Shown here: piece by piece, positions 35,272-44,230 of the stretch
Numbering within the stretch: the stretch's first letter is position 1
Layout of the letters: the number at the start of each line of letters is the position of its first letter
NCBI RefSeq assembly: GCF_046600735.1
Contig: NZ_JBJMAW010000014.1
Coordinates: 7,168-71,167, forward strand
Length of the DNA stretch: 64,000 bases
From: Novilysobacter_A longmucuonensis
Lineage (GTDB): Bacteria > Pseudomonadota > Gammaproteobacteria > Xanthomonadales > Xanthomonadaceae
Reading direction: 5' to 3'
The notes under the pieces: generated by a model
Databases searched by the model: none
What the model saw: only the letters and a program-made list of their open reading frames with translations
Told to the model about the DNA's origin: nothing
Position numbers and translations under genes: made by a program

Positions 35272-35490
35272 ATGCAGCGCATCGAATTCGAACTAGACCG
35301 GGAGTTCGTCGAGCTCAACCAACTGCTGAAGCTGGCCGGCGTTTGCGACAGCGGCGGCGCCGGCAAGGCGATCGTCGCCAGCGGCGCGGTGCGGGTCGAC
35401 GGCGCGGTCGAGTTGCGCAAGACCTGCAAGATACGCAGCGGCCAGAGCGTCACCCTGGGCGAGGTCGAGATCCGCGTCGTGGCCGGATGA
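35272..35490 (+). CDS. Small S4-domain RNA-binding protein (YbcJ-like)
   Basis: 72 residues forming a single S4 domain: FVELNQLLKLAGVCDSGGAG, then KAIVASGAVRVDGAVELRKT, ending GEVEIRVVAG. This is the YbcJ/RNA-binding S4 architecture; such proteins bind structured RNA and have been linked with ribosomal particles. It stands alone, divergent from the AbgT gene. Confidence 0.9.
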   Translation: MQRIEFELDREFVELNQLLKLAGVCDSGGAGKAIVASGAVRVDGAVELRKTCKIRSGQSVTLGEVEIRVVAG

Positions 35491-35511
35491 CCCGGCAGAC
35501 GCGGCGAGCAG

Positions 35512-35680
35512 GTACAGGTCGCGGCCCAGAGCCGCTCCTACGAAAGCAGCAACACCTGTGTAGGAGCGCCCCATGGGCGCGATGCACGCGGCCGCGTCAT
35601 TCCACATCGCGGGCATGGCGCCCGCTCCTACAGGAAGCAGCGATACCTTTGCAGGAGCGGCTTTCGCGGTGCGGGAATTC
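35512..35680. repeat. Repeats of the TGTAGGAGCG family between the S4 gene and the ClpP-like gene
   Basis: AGAGCCGCTCCTACGAAAGC, TGTAGGAGCGCCCCATGGGC, CGGGCATGGCGCCCGCTCCT and a GCAGGAGCGGCTTTCGCGG arm are packed into 170 bases. They separate two convergent genes and form several alternative hairpins. Confidence 0.82.
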
Positions 35681-36746
35681 AGCCGCGCGCGGCGGTAGCG
35701 CGGCGCGATATCCGGTCGTACTCGGCCAGCGGGTTTTCGCTGGGGCAGCTGTGGTCGGGGAAGCCGAAGCGCTGGCGCAACTGCAGCGCGCAGTCGCCCA
35801 TGTCGCCGACCTCCTCGCTCGGCTGCACGCACTGCCGGTCGAACGCGCGCAGCAATGCGTCCTTGCGCTGCACGAACGCCTCGCCGCACTCACGCGCCAG
35901 CCGGAGGCGGTCCAGATCGTCCTGTGCCGCGTTCGGACCGGCCAGCCCGAACTCGTCGAGCTCGTCGGCGCTGAGAACCCGCAGCTTGCGATTGGGCACC
36001 GTCATCATCAGGTCGGCCACCGCGACTGCCGTGCCATGCCGCTCCAGGTAGCGCTTGATCATCGCGCTGACGCCGCGCAACTCCTCGTTGAGCTCCGCAC
36101 GCGAAGTCGCGGTCGAGCCGATCCGGATCATGCGGTGGATGCCGATGTCGCCGGCCAGCAGGCGCATGTCGCCGGCGGCGACCACCAGTACGCAGGAACT
36201 GTGGCAGATCGAATCCTCGCGCACCCACACGGTCCAGCCATCCTCGCCCATCAGGTCGCCGGCGCGCATCGCCGGCTCGACCCGCCCGCCGCTGGAATCG
36301 ATGTCGAGGATGCGATTGGCGATGCCCTGGATATCGGCGACCTCGGCCACGCGCTCGACCAGCACCGGGAACTCCGAATCGATCTTGCCCTGGTAGCGCA
36401 ACCGCAGCATGCCGCTGTCGCGGCAGTCGGCGAGCGCACGCCAGATGGCGGTGAAGCCGAGCGACGCCAGCGGCTCGCCGTCGCCATTCTCATCGTAGTC
36501 ATGCTCGCAGCTGACCAGGGCGGTGCCGTCGGTCAGTTCCATCGGCGCCCAATCGATCTCCTGGGTGGTGACCGCCGGCGACTCGGGCATCTCGACCGCC
36601 GCGGTGTCGACCAGCGCGCCGCCATCGCTGCTGTTGGCGGTCTGTGTCTGCGCAGCCGGGTCCATCGCCCAGCCGGGCACCCGCGGCGTGCAGGCCGACA
36701 GTGCGAGGCACACGCAGCAGACGACCGGAAACCATCGTTTGAGCAT
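35679..36746 (-). CDS. ClpP-like exported lipoprotein (COG3904-type)
   Basis: 355 residues. A lipoprotein signal ends at LSAC (Cys19). After a Thr/Asp-rich linker, a ClpP/crotonase-like core follows. It includes ILDIDSSGGRVEPAMRAGDL (oxyanion-loop region, near 145-165), SICHSSCVLVVAAGDMRL (Ser between two Cys, in the nucleophile position) and GDIGIHRM (His). Families of periplasmic ClpP-like proteins show a CxSxC pattern here. Peptidase activity is likely but unproven. The C-terminal 100 residues are helical with four Cys. It has no operon partner. Confidence 0.8.
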   Translation of the reverse strand: MLKRWFPVVCCVCLALSACTPRVPGWAMDPAAQTQTANSSDGGALVDTAAVEMPESPAVTTQEIDWAPMELTDGTALVSCEHDYDENGDGEPLASLGFTAIWRALADCRDSGMLRLRYQGKIDSEFPVLVERVAEVADIQGIANRILDIDSSGGRVEPAMRAGDLMGEDGWTVWVREDSICHSSCVLVVAAGDMRLLAGDIGIHRMIRIGSTATSRAELNEELRGVSAMIKRYLERHGTAVAVADLMMTVPNRKLRVLSADELDEFGLAGPNAAQDDLDRLRLARECGEAFVQRKDALLRAFDRQCVQPSEEVGDMGDCALQLRQRFGFPDHSCPSENPLAEYDRISRRATAARG

Positions 36747-36967
36747 CGTTCACCCACGTTCTGAAGTCATTCAGACCGACGCCCGCGCCGCGGCGCAGCG
36801 TCACCAACCAGGCTGCCAGTCTAGGGGTGTTCGGGGCCACTGTGCCCAACGCGCGGTGAACATTCAGGGGTCGCGATCCCGGAACGCGACGACCGTCGCC
36901 CGGGGGCATACGAACCGGCGATTCGCACGGTCGCCGGTCCGCGCGGCGGAGTGCCGATGGCGCCCGC

Positions 36968-38101
36968 TCAGCCGCCGGCGAACGTGACCGCATGGACCGG
37001 CGGCAGACGCGCCGGCAGCGGCTCCCAGCGGTCGCCCGGAATTCCCGACCCGACGCTGGTGCTGGTCCACAGCCCGCCGGTGGTCGAGCCGAACGCCAGG
37101 CATTCGCCGTCGTGGTCGATCGCCAGGGCATGCCGGTAGACCAGATCGTAGGCGTGCTGCTGCGGCAGACCCTCGCGCAGCACCTCGAAACTGGCGCCGC
37201 CATCGCCCGTACGCGCCACCACCAGCTGCGCATCCACCGGGATGCGGCGCTCGTCCTTGACCGCCGGCACGAACCACGCGCGCCCGGGATCGTACGGATG
37301 CACCGCGACCGCAAAACCGAACACCGAGGGCCGCACGTTCGGCACCTCGCGCCAGTCGCCCCCGCCGGAAACGCTGCGGAACACACCGTTGTGATGCTGC
37401 GCCCACAGCACGTCCGGGGCCGCGCGGCACTGCACCAGCCGGTGCACGTCCTGGATGTTGGGGTCGTCGCGGCGGTCCCCGGGCATGTACTCGGCGAACA
37501 TGCCGTGCGCGGTCTGCGCCCAGCTCGCACCGCTGTCATTGCTGCGCCATACCCCGCCGCTGGATATCGCGATGCGCAGGCAGCGCGGATCGCGCGGGTC
37601 GATGCAGATCGAATGGATGCCGGGCTGATCGAAGCCGCCGCCGAACCACTCCGCCCGCTCCGGGCGGTCCCACAGCGCGCGCACCAGTTCCCAGCTTGCG
37701 CCGTGGTCGTCGGAGCGGAACAGGCCGCCGGGGACCGTGCCCGCCCACAACCGACCCGGCTGCGAGGCGCCGCCGGCCTCCAGCGACCAGACCAGCTTGA
37801 GCGTGGCCGCTTGCGGCGGCTTGCCATCGGCGGTGACCACTTGGTCGCCGGGGGCGAACGCCGGCACCGTGCACTCGGTCCAGCTGCGGCCCAGATCGGT
37901 CGAGCGCTGCAGCTTGTTGCCGAAGTGGCCCAGGTCGAGCACCGCGTACCAGCTGCCGTCGCGCGGATCGGCCATCACCAGCGCGACGTTGTCGCCGAGG
38001 AAGGCGGTCGAAGCGATGCGCCAGCCAGCGCAATCACCATCGACCGCACGTTCGAGCACGAACAATCCCTTGCGCGTGGACACCAGCAGCCGGTCGGACA
38101 T
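36968..38101 (-). CDS. BNR/WD40-type beta-propeller protein (sialidase-like repeats)
   Basis: 377 residues from ATG 38101, with TGGAG upstream; an in-frame TTG 18 bases earlier is possible. Repeated Asp-box/BNR blades are visible: STDLGRSWTECTVPAF, SDDHGASWELVRALW, SNDSGASWAQTAHGMF, TGDGGASFEVLREGL. There is no signal peptide, so it probably acts in the cytoplasm. The function is unknown. It lies 27 bases after the stop of the MoaD/ThiS-like gene on the same strand, so the two form an operon. Confidence 0.88.
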   Translation of the reverse strand: MSDRLLVSTRKGLFVLERAVDGDCAGWRIASTAFLGDNVALVMADPRDGSWYAVLDLGHFGNKLQRSTDLGRSWTECTVPAFAPGDQVVTADGKPPQAATLKLVWSLEAGGASQPGRLWAGTVPGGLFRSDDHGASWELVRALWDRPERAEWFGGGFDQPGIHSICIDPRDPRCLRIAISSGGVWRSNDSGASWAQTAHGMFAEYMPGDRRDDPNIQDVHRLVQCRAAPDVLWAQHHNGVFRSVSGGGDWREVPNVRPSVFGFAVAVHPYDPGRAWFVPAVKDERRIPVDAQLVVARTGDGGASFEVLREGLPQQHAYDLVYRHALAIDHDGECLAFGSTTGGLWTSTSVGSGIPGDRWEPLPARLPPVHAVTFAGG

Positions 38102-38128
38102 TTCAGTCTCCAGGGTCAAACATCGAGC

Positions 38129-38422
38129 TCAACCACCTGAAAGCGCCTGCGTCACGTAGACCTCGGCGGACTCGCCGAGCGGTTGCGCGAGGTTGCGCTT
38201 GTCGCCGATCGCATCGCCGTCGACGAACACCACGACGTGGTGCCGGACCGCACCGTGCTCATCGAGCACGTAGCCGCGCAGGTTCGGATGCCGTGCGAAC
38301 AGCCCGTCAAGCACCGCGCCCAGATCGCCTCCGGGGATCTCCAGCGCGACCTCGCCCACCGGCCGGTCGGCCGCCTGCGGCAACCAGCGCGACAACGCCG
38401 AAGCAAGCACGACCTTGGCCAC
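38129..38422 (-). CDS. MoaD/ThiS family sulfur-carrier-like protein
   Basis: 97 residues from GTG 38422, preceded by AAGGGAGG. The longer ORF to 38578 has no support. Features are MAKVVLASALSRWLPQ, an acidic beta-grasp pattern (GGDLGAVLDGLFARHPNLRG; HHVVVFVDGDAI), AEVYVTQALSGG and a terminal Gly-Gly. In this family the C-terminal GG is adenylated and thiocarboxylated by an E1-like enzyme. No E1-like gene or molybdopterin/thiamine gene is adjacent. The partner is the BNR protein downstream. Confidence 0.87.
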   Translation of the reverse strand: MAKVVLASALSRWLPQAADRPVGEVALEIPGGDLGAVLDGLFARHPNLRGYVLDEHGAVRHHVVVFVDGDAIGDKRNLAQPLGESAEVYVTQALSGG

Positions 38423-38610
38423 GGGGGCCTCCCTTTGCAGGCAGTGACACCCCAGCATAGCGCCACCGCATCGCCATCGGCCGCCACGCCTCACCTGCCG
38501 CTCGTGCCGCGCGGGTCCGGCGGCTAACTTCCCCAAGCCGAAAAGTTCACGCACGGCCAACCCCGCTCCGCGCACCATCGCCGATCCCCCACTGCGAAGA
38601 GGAACATGCG

Positions 38611-39033
38611 ATGGACGTCAGATCGGCAATGACCGCCAACCCGGCCTGCTGTTCGCGCGAGACGCCGGTGCCGCAGGTCGCACAGATGATGATCGACAAC
38701 GACTGCGGGGAGATCCCGGTGGTCGATGAGCGCGGCGCGCCCGTGGGCGTGATCACCGACCGCGACATCACCACCCGCGTCGTCGCGCAGGGCCGTGATC
38801 CCAGCCAGTGCACCGCCGGCGAAGCGATGAGCAACCAGGTGCAGACCGTGCGCGCCGACAGCGACGTACAGGATGCGTATTCATTGATGGAGGATGCGCA
38901 GGTCCGCCGGGTGCCGGTGGTCGATGACAACGACAAGATCGTCGGCATGTTCGCGCTGGCCGACCTTGCGCTGTCCGGCAAGAACCGCGCGACCGCGCAA
39001 ACGGTCAGGGAAGTCTCCGAGCCGCGGCACTGA
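38611..39033 (+). CDS. Two-CBS-domain protein
   Basis: 140 residues comprising two CBS motifs and little else: AQMMIDNDCGEIPVVDERGA, then PVGVITDRDITTRVVAQG; and AYSLMEDAQVRRVPVVDDND, then KIVGMFALADLAL. CBS pairs bind adenosine nucleotides or S-adenosylmethionine and act as energy or stress sensors. There is no fused catalytic domain, so it is a stand-alone regulator of unknown partner. GAAGAGGAAC precedes the ATG. Confidence 0.92.
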   Translation: MDVRSAMTANPACCSRETPVPQVAQMMIDNDCGEIPVVDERGAPVGVITDRDITTRVVAQGRDPSQCTAGEAMSNQVQTVRADSDVQDAYSLMEDAQVRRVPVVDDNDKIVGMFALADLALSGKNRATAQTVREVSEPRH

Positions 39034-39255
39034 CCGCACGCAGGCAGGCGGCGCGCCCACCCCGTGGGCCGCCGCATTGATCCAGGCGCGCGGCACGGCC
39101 CGCGTCGCAGCCGCCCCACCGGCCGCCGGCGCCAGCGAGCCGGGCGATCACCGTCACCACCGGACGCACCAGCGCGGAGCGACACCACCTCGCCTCCACA
39201 TCGCACTGCGCATCATGGTCCCCGGTGCGCCACGCACCGCTACCAAGGAGCATCG

Positions 39256-39867
39256 ATGCTGGACCTGAGCGCCTACGGGCTGAACTGCACGCTCAAGGGT
39301 GGGCCGGCCGAGTCGTCGACCCAGAAGATGCTCGACCAGGTGCTGCAGGCGATCGCCGGCCACGGTGCCCGCACCGCCAGCGACCGCGCGGTCGACCATG
39401 ACATCAAGCCCGGGGTGCGCAGCGACGAAGGCGCGGGCGACGCCTGGCCGATGCTGCGCCAGCGCGTGCTGGCGTCGGATATCTTCGTGCTGGCCACGCC
39501 GATCTGGCTGGGCCAGCCGTCCAGCGTCTGCAAGCGGGTGCTCGAACGCATGGACGCCTTCCTCGGCGAGACCGACGACCGCAGCCGCTATCCCAGCTAC
39601 GGCCGGGTCGCGGCGGTATGCGTGGTCGGCAACGAAGACGGCGCCCACCACGTCTGCGCCGAGCTGTACCAGGCGCTGGCGGACGTCGGCTTCACCATCC
39701 CGGCGGCCGGCGCGGTCTACTGGGTCGGTGAGGCCATGCACAGCACCGACTTCAAGGACCTCGACAAGACGCCGGACAAGGTCGCCAGCACGATCAAGAT
39801 GCTGGCCTCCAATGCCACCCACCTGGCTGGCCTGCTCAAGCAGCAGACCTATCCCGGCGTCGGCTAG
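39256..39867 (+). CDS. Flavodoxin-like NAD(P)H-dependent oxidoreductase
   Basis: 203 residues from ATG 39256 with AAGGAG ten bases before. The flavodoxin-type fold is visible: YGLNCTLKGGPAESSTQKML (FMN-phosphate loop), RQRVLASDIFVLATPIWLGQ, then PSSVCKRVLERMD. GYRV-like AAVCVVGNEDGAHHVCAELY follows. The family (NADPH-dependent FMN reductase, WrbA-like) transfers electrons from NAD(P)H to quinones or other acceptors through FMN. It stands alone after the CBS gene with a 222-base gap that holds nothing recognised. Confidence 0.87.
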   Translation: MLDLSAYGLNCTLKGGPAESSTQKMLDQVLQAIAGHGARTASDRAVDHDIKPGVRSDEGAGDAWPMLRQRVLASDIFVLATPIWLGQPSSVCKRVLERMDAFLGETDDRSRYPSYGRVAAVCVVGNEDGAHHVCAELYQALADVGFTIPAAGAVYWVGEAMHSTDFKDLDKTPDKVASTIKMLASNATHLAGLLKQQTYPGVG

Positions 39868-40022
39868 CGGGCTAGCGGGCCTACCGGTGCACCGCCGGAA
39901 ACGCCTGACCTGTTCTATCCGCCTTGTCGGGCAGCGACCAGGCCTCTCCCGTAAAACAGTGCGCGTGGCTACGGCCACAGCCCTAGTTCCTTCGGCCCAT
40001 CGACCGGCTGCTGACCATCATC

Positions 40023-40142
40023 TGTAGGAGCGGCTTCAGCCGCGAGCTTTCGGCAGCGCGTTAAAACGGTTCTGTCGCAGGATGCCAGCGGTAACCGGAG
40101 CTGGTCCCGATGTACAGGTCGCGGCTGAGAGCCGCTCCTACA
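40023..40142. repeat. TGTAGGAGCGGCTTCAGCCGCGA inverted pair; 39868-40193 otherwise without gene
   Basis: TGTAGGAGCGGCTTCAGCCG at 40023 faces GGTCGCGGCTGAGAGCCGCT, then CCTACA ending at 40142. The rest of the 326 bases between the two convergent genes shows no ORF or promoter that I can support. Confidence 0.85.
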
Positions 40143-40193
40143 AAGGCACTTCCGTCCAGCTTTCTGGAGGACTGAACCCAGTGCTCGTCGGAC

Positions 40194-41525
40194 CTACAAC
40201 CGCACCGGGGTCAGTCTGAGCAGGCGCGCGTCATTGCCGTCTTCAAGCACCCAGATGGCGCCGCCGGGACCCTGCTCGAGCTCGCGGATCCGCCGCCCCA
40301 ACGGATAACGCTTCACCTCGCGCGCTCCGGTCGCCTCGAAGCGGACCCGGACCAGTCCCTGCGACTGCAGCCCCCCGATGAAGCCGTCACCGTAGAAGAA
40401 CGGAAAGCGCGAGCCGGTGTAGATGATAAAGCCCGAGGGCGCGATCACGGGCGTCCACCACGTCGCGGGGGCGTTGAACTCCGGACGCGTGTCGTGATCG
40501 GGGATCGATGTCCCGTCGTAGTGGTCGCCGTTGGAGACGATCGGCCAGCCGTAGTTGCCGCCGCGCTCGATCAGGTTGAGCTCGTCCCCGCCGGCCGGTC
40601 CCATCTCGTTCTGCCACAACCGGCCCTGCACGTCGAACGCCATGCCCAGCACGTTGCGGTGCCCCAGCGACCAGACCTGGGTCGCCAGGCCGCCCTGCGC
40701 ATGGAAGGGATTGTCGGCCGGCGAGCTGCCGTCGGTATTCAGGCGCAAGGTCTTGCCGAGCGTGGACTGCAGGTCCTGCGCCGGATCGAGTTTCTGCCGG
40801 TCGCCGGAGCTGATCCACAAGCTGCCGTCGCCGCCGAACGCGATGCGATGGCTGTAGTGGGCGTGGCCGGTGACCTTCAGCTGGCGCCAGATGACTTCCA
40901 CGTCCGACAGATGGCCGCCGACACCGGCGTCAAGGATCAACCGCGCGCGCGCAACCACTGCCCCGCGCGTGTCGCCCGAGCCGGCTTCGGCGTAGCTGAA
41001 ATAGACGTAGCGATTGCTCCGGAACTGCGGGTGCAGCACCACATCGCCGAGTCCGCCCTGGCCGCCGTAGGCGACTTCGGGCACGCCGATGATGTCACCG
41101 ATTTGGCCATCGGCCGGGTCCACCAGCTTCAGCCGGCCGCCCTTCAAGGTGATCAGCAGGCGACCGTCGGGGATGAACGTCATCGCCCAAGGCTGGTCGA
41201 GGCGCGCGACCTCGGTGAATACGAATGGCTGCTCCGGTTCGGCCTGCGCCGGATGGGGGCCACCGGTGCCGATCTCGTATCCGGCCGGCGGCGGCGCGCT
41301 GGCAGGCGGCGCGAGCTGCGGCGCATCCACCGGTGCAACGTGCAAAGCCGTCGCAGCCGGCTGTCGAACCGCCGCTGCGGCGCTGCCTTGCGCCTGCATC
41401 CGAAGCGGCCACGAAGCGCCGACCGCCGCCACCAGCAGGATGCCGGTGGAGACAGTCAGTGCTACATGTGGCAACAATCGCATCGACAACCCGGTTATAG
41501 AGCCTGGCATCCGCGCGGTGCTCAC
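40194..41525 (-). CDS. PQQ-dependent sugar dehydrogenase (soluble GDH/YliI type)
   Basis: Up to 443 residues. The start is uncertain: GTG 41525, ATG 41510, or ATG 41483 (MRLLPHVALTVSTGILLVAA), which gives the best export signal. The GSDH beta-propeller motifs are clear: LDQPWAMTFIPDGRLLITLK, GGQGGLGDVVLHPQFRSN, SGDRQKLDPAQDLQSTLGKT, VWSLGHRNVLGMAFD, MGPAGGDELNLIERGGNYGW. Members are periplasmic and oxidise aldose sugars with PQQ and calcium. The PQQ synthesis genes are not in the window. A Pro/Ala linker follows the signal. Confidence 0.9.
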   Translation of the reverse strand: MSTARMPGSITGLSMRLLPHVALTVSTGILLVAAVGASWPLRMQAQGSAAAAVRQPAATALHVAPVDAPQLAPPASAPPPAGYEIGTGGPHPAQAEPEQPFVFTEVARLDQPWAMTFIPDGRLLITLKGGRLKLVDPADGQIGDIIGVPEVAYGGQGGLGDVVLHPQFRSNRYVYFSYAEAGSGDTRGAVVARARLILDAGVGGHLSDVEVIWRQLKVTGHAHYSHRIAFGGDGSLWISSGDRQKLDPAQDLQSTLGKTLRLNTDGSSPADNPFHAQGGLATQVWSLGHRNVLGMAFDVQGRLWQNEMGPAGGDELNLIERGGNYGWPIVSNGDHYDGTSIPDHDTRPEFNAPATWWTPVIAPSGFIIYTGSRFPFFYGDGFIGGLQSQGLVRVRFEATGAREVKRYPLGRRIRELEQGPGGAIWVLEDGNDARLLRLTPVRL

Positions 41526-41625
41526 GCGGCAGGGAAGGCCGTGCGCGGCGGCCCCTCCTTAGGCGCCGCCGGCATTAGGGCGCCGCCGACGCTGATCAGC
41601 GCCGGCGCTACGGTTCTGGCGTCGG

Positions 41626-41907
41626 TCAGTGCTCGTTGTCGGCAGGGTCGAGTTCCTCTGCCTCGGCATCATGCTGCTCATCGGGCATTGTGACGTCGAC
41701 CTCCGGCACCTGGACCTCCGCCGGCCTGGTGCCGACCTCGACATCGGCCGTTTCCACGTCATAGGCAGGCATCTCGCCACCCTGCGCCTCCACATCGACC
41801 TCCGGCAACGCGCCTTCCTCGGTCTGGTCGACGTCACATGCGGCGAGCGCAAATACCGCCGTGAGTGCAAAGGCGAGTGCTTTGGTGTTTCCGCTAATGT
41901 TTTTCAT
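41626..41907 (-). CDS. Small acidic lipoprotein of unknown function
   Basis: 93 residues from ATG 41907, with CCGGAG eight bases upstream. A lipobox ALAAC puts Cys at residue 24. The mature part is strikingly acidic and built from repeats of the kind PEVDVEAQGG, YDVETADVEVGTRP and PEVDVTMPDE. There are no basic stretches and only Cys24. It resembles no family that I recognise. Low-complexity acidic lipoproteins may sit in the outer membrane periplasmic face. The neighbours (sugar dehydrogenase, DUF1206) do not suggest a job. Confidence 0.8.
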   Translation of the reverse strand: MKNISGNTKALAFALTAVFALAACDVDQTEEGALPEVDVEAQGGEMPAYDVETADVEVGTRPAEVQVPEVDVTMPDEQHDAEAEELDPADNEH

Positions 41908-42104
41908 GTTTTCGACTCCGGAAGTTGCCTATGAGGACGGGATTGGCGCATGAGTAAGGAAGGAAAATCTCCCGCAGGTGGCCCTGGAGGAGTGTCCCGC
42001 CTTGAGTGTCGCGCACCAGAAGTTCAAGTCAGGTGAGCTCGATGTGCAGGCCGGATGAAGGGCCGATGGTCTTTTTTCGCGGGAGTAGCAGGACACGCGG
42101 TCGG

Positions 42105-42926
42105 TCAACCCGGCGGCGCGATCCGCCGGTATATCGCTTTGGCGACCTGGTGCAGGCCGTAGGCCAGCAGCCCGATGCCGACCGCCGCCAGCAGTCCGGT
42201 GGCGTCCAGCATCTGCAGCACCTCGCCGGTATCGGCAGCCTCCGACGCGCGGTAGTGACGGCCGGCGCCGAACACGAACCAGCCGATCGGCAGCAGCACC
42301 ACGCCGCGCGCCGCGGTGCCGACGCGCCCGACCAGCCGCACCCCGCGCGATACCTCCTGCCCGGGCGGCGCCATGCGGCGGTTGACGTCGCCACGCCAGG
42401 CCTTGAACAGCTGGTGGGCGCCGTAGGCCATCACGCCGACACCGCCGATCATCACCAGCCAGGTGCCCAGCGGCTGCTCCAGCAGCCGCGCCACCCACAC
42501 CTCCTGGCCGTTGCCACTGCCGTTGCCATTGGCTTGGCCCTGGCTCAGCTGCCAGGCGGTGTACGCCAGCGATCCGTACACCAGGCCGCTGAGCGCGTAG
42601 AACAACCTCATGGCGATCCGCTTGCCATCGACCCCGGCATGCTCGGGATCGAGCAGCGCCTGCACCGCCCGCCAGAGCACATGGGCCAGCAGGCCGAGCG
42701 CGATCAGCAGCAGCATCAGCCGGCCGCCCTGCGCGTCGGTCAGCGAACCCAGCGCGCCGGATGCGCCCTCGGCATCTCCCGATGCGAGCCCGGCCCGGAT
42801 CGCGATGCCTCCGACCAGTCCATAGACCACGCCCTTGGCGGCGTAGCCCAGGCGTGCCAGCGGCGGCACCCACGCAGCCACTTCATGGGCTGCATCGGAG
42901 CCGGCATTGCCGATGCTCTGGTTCAT
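42105..42926 (-). CDS. DUF1206 membrane protein
   Basis: 273 residues from ATG 42926; the ORF extends to 43199 without support. Three repeats of a two-helix unit (LGYAAKGVVYGLVGGIAIRA; LFYALSGLVYGSLAYTAWQL; VGTAARGVVLLPIGWFVFGA), each followed by a second helix, define DUF1206. The family is found in many bacteria with unknown function. A 16-residue hydrophilic loop with QGQANGNGSGNGQE lies between repeats two and three. Confidence 0.9.
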   Translation of the reverse strand: MNQSIGNAGSDAAHEVAAWVPPLARLGYAAKGVVYGLVGGIAIRAGLASGDAEGASGALGSLTDAQGGRLMLLLIALGLLAHVLWRAVQALLDPEHAGVDGKRIAMRLFYALSGLVYGSLAYTAWQLSQGQANGNGSGNGQEVWVARLLEQPLGTWLVMIGGVGVMAYGAHQLFKAWRGDVNRRMAPPGQEVSRGVRLVGRVGTAARGVVLLPIGWFVFGAGRHYRASEAADTGEVLQMLDATGLLAAVGIGLLAYGLHQVAKAIYRRIAPPG

Positions 42927-43150
42927 GACTTGCCTGTCGCCTGAAGGGGCACCAGTTCTCGCAGACCCTGCGTGGGCGGAAAGTGAACTGGCACCGGTGC
43001 CGGGCGGAGCGCCTACGCCGGTGCGGGCGGGGACGACACGTGACGCTGACGTGCCGCGGGCCATCATGGTCATTCGCGTGTCGCAACCGCGCACGCAAGC
43101 CGCGGCTGGAGTTGTGCACACAGCCGCGCACCGGAACCGAGGACAACGCG

Positions 43151-44137
43151 ATGGGCCTGTTGATTGAAGGCCGCTGGGTCGACCAGTGGTATGACACATC
43201 GAGCACCGGCGGCAAGTTCGTCCGCAGCCAGGCCCAGTTCCGCCACTGGATCACCGCCGATGGCAGCGCCGGACCCAGCGGCGAAGACGGCTTCAAGGCC
43301 GAGCACGGGCGCTACCACCTTTACGTCTCGCTGGCCTGCCCGTGGGCGCACCGCACCCTGATCTTCCGCGCGCTGAAGGGGCTGGAGGACATGATCAGCG
43401 TGTCGGTGGTCAATCCGTACATGGCCGGCAACGGCTGGACCTTCGAGCCCGCGCCGGGCGTCATCGCCGACCCGGTCGACGGGGCGCAGTTCCTCTATCA
43501 GGTCTACCAGCGCGCCAGGCCCGACTACAGCGGCCGGGTCACGGTACCGGTGCTGTGGGACCGCGAGCGCAACACCATCGTCAGCAACGAGTCGGCCGAG
43601 ATCATCCGGATGCTGAACTCGGCTTTCGATGGCATCGGTGCCCGCCCCGGCGACTATTCACCCGTCGAACTGCTGCCGCAGATCGACGAGATAAACGCGG
43701 TGGTCTACGACCACATCAACAACGGCGTGTACAAGGCAGGCTTCGCCACCGAACAGTCGGTATACGAGCGCGAGGTCACCGCGTTGTTCGAGGCGCTCGA
43801 CGATATCGAGCAGCGTTTGGGCGGCCAGCGCTACCTGGTCGGCGAGCGCCTGACCGAGGCCGACTGGCGGCTGTTCACCACCCTGCTGCGGTTCGACCCG
43901 GTCTACCACGGCCATTTCAAATGCAACCTGCGGCGCATTGCCGACTACTCCAACCTGTCGGGCTTCACCCGCGAGCTGTACCAGTGCCCAGGGGTCGCGG
44001 CGACGGTGGATTTCCAGCACATCAAGCAGCACTACTACCGCAGCCACGACACGATCAATCCGAACGGCATCGTCCCCAAGGGACCGCTGCTGGATCTGGA
44101 AGCCCCGCACGGGCGTGATCGCGCGGCGCCGCAATGA
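43151..44137 (+). CDS. Glutathionyl-hydroquinone reductase (Ecm4/YqjG family)
   Basis: 328 residues from ATG 43151; an upstream in-frame extension to 42983 is unsupported. The N-terminal thioredoxin-fold has the diagnostic SLACPWAHRTLIFRALKG (active Cys of CPWAH near residue 63). The helical C-terminal part has YDHINNGVYKAGFATEQSVY and GERLTEADWRLFTTLLRFDP. These omega-like GSTs reduce glutathionyl-(hydro)quinones using glutathione. It stands alone, divergent from the DUF1206 gene. Confidence 0.95.
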   Translation: MGLLIEGRWVDQWYDTSSTGGKFVRSQAQFRHWITADGSAGPSGEDGFKAEHGRYHLYVSLACPWAHRTLIFRALKGLEDMISVSVVNPYMAGNGWTFEPAPGVIADPVDGAQFLYQVYQRARPDYSGRVTVPVLWDRERNTIVSNESAEIIRMLNSAFDGIGARPGDYSPVELLPQIDEINAVVYDHINNGVYKAGFATEQSVYEREVTALFEALDDIEQRLGGQRYLVGERLTEADWRLFTTLLRFDPVYHGHFKCNLRRIADYSNLSGFTRELYQCPGVAATVDFQHIKQHYYRSHDTINPNGIVPKGPLLDLEAPHGRDRAAPQ

Positions 44138-44230
44138 TCGACACCGGTGCGCAGTGACGATACCGACCCGGCGCCCCCCCGCTAGAGGGGCGCACGTCCA
44201 GCCGATAGCCGGCCTGCTCGAGCCGCCTGG

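Noticed and set aside
34713..36764. 683-codon plus-strand ORF across the AbgT, S4 and ClpP-like genes
   Set aside because: It is antisense to real genes, has His/Arg/Gln-rich shadow composition, no ribosome site and no family motif; long open shadow frames are expected at this GC content.
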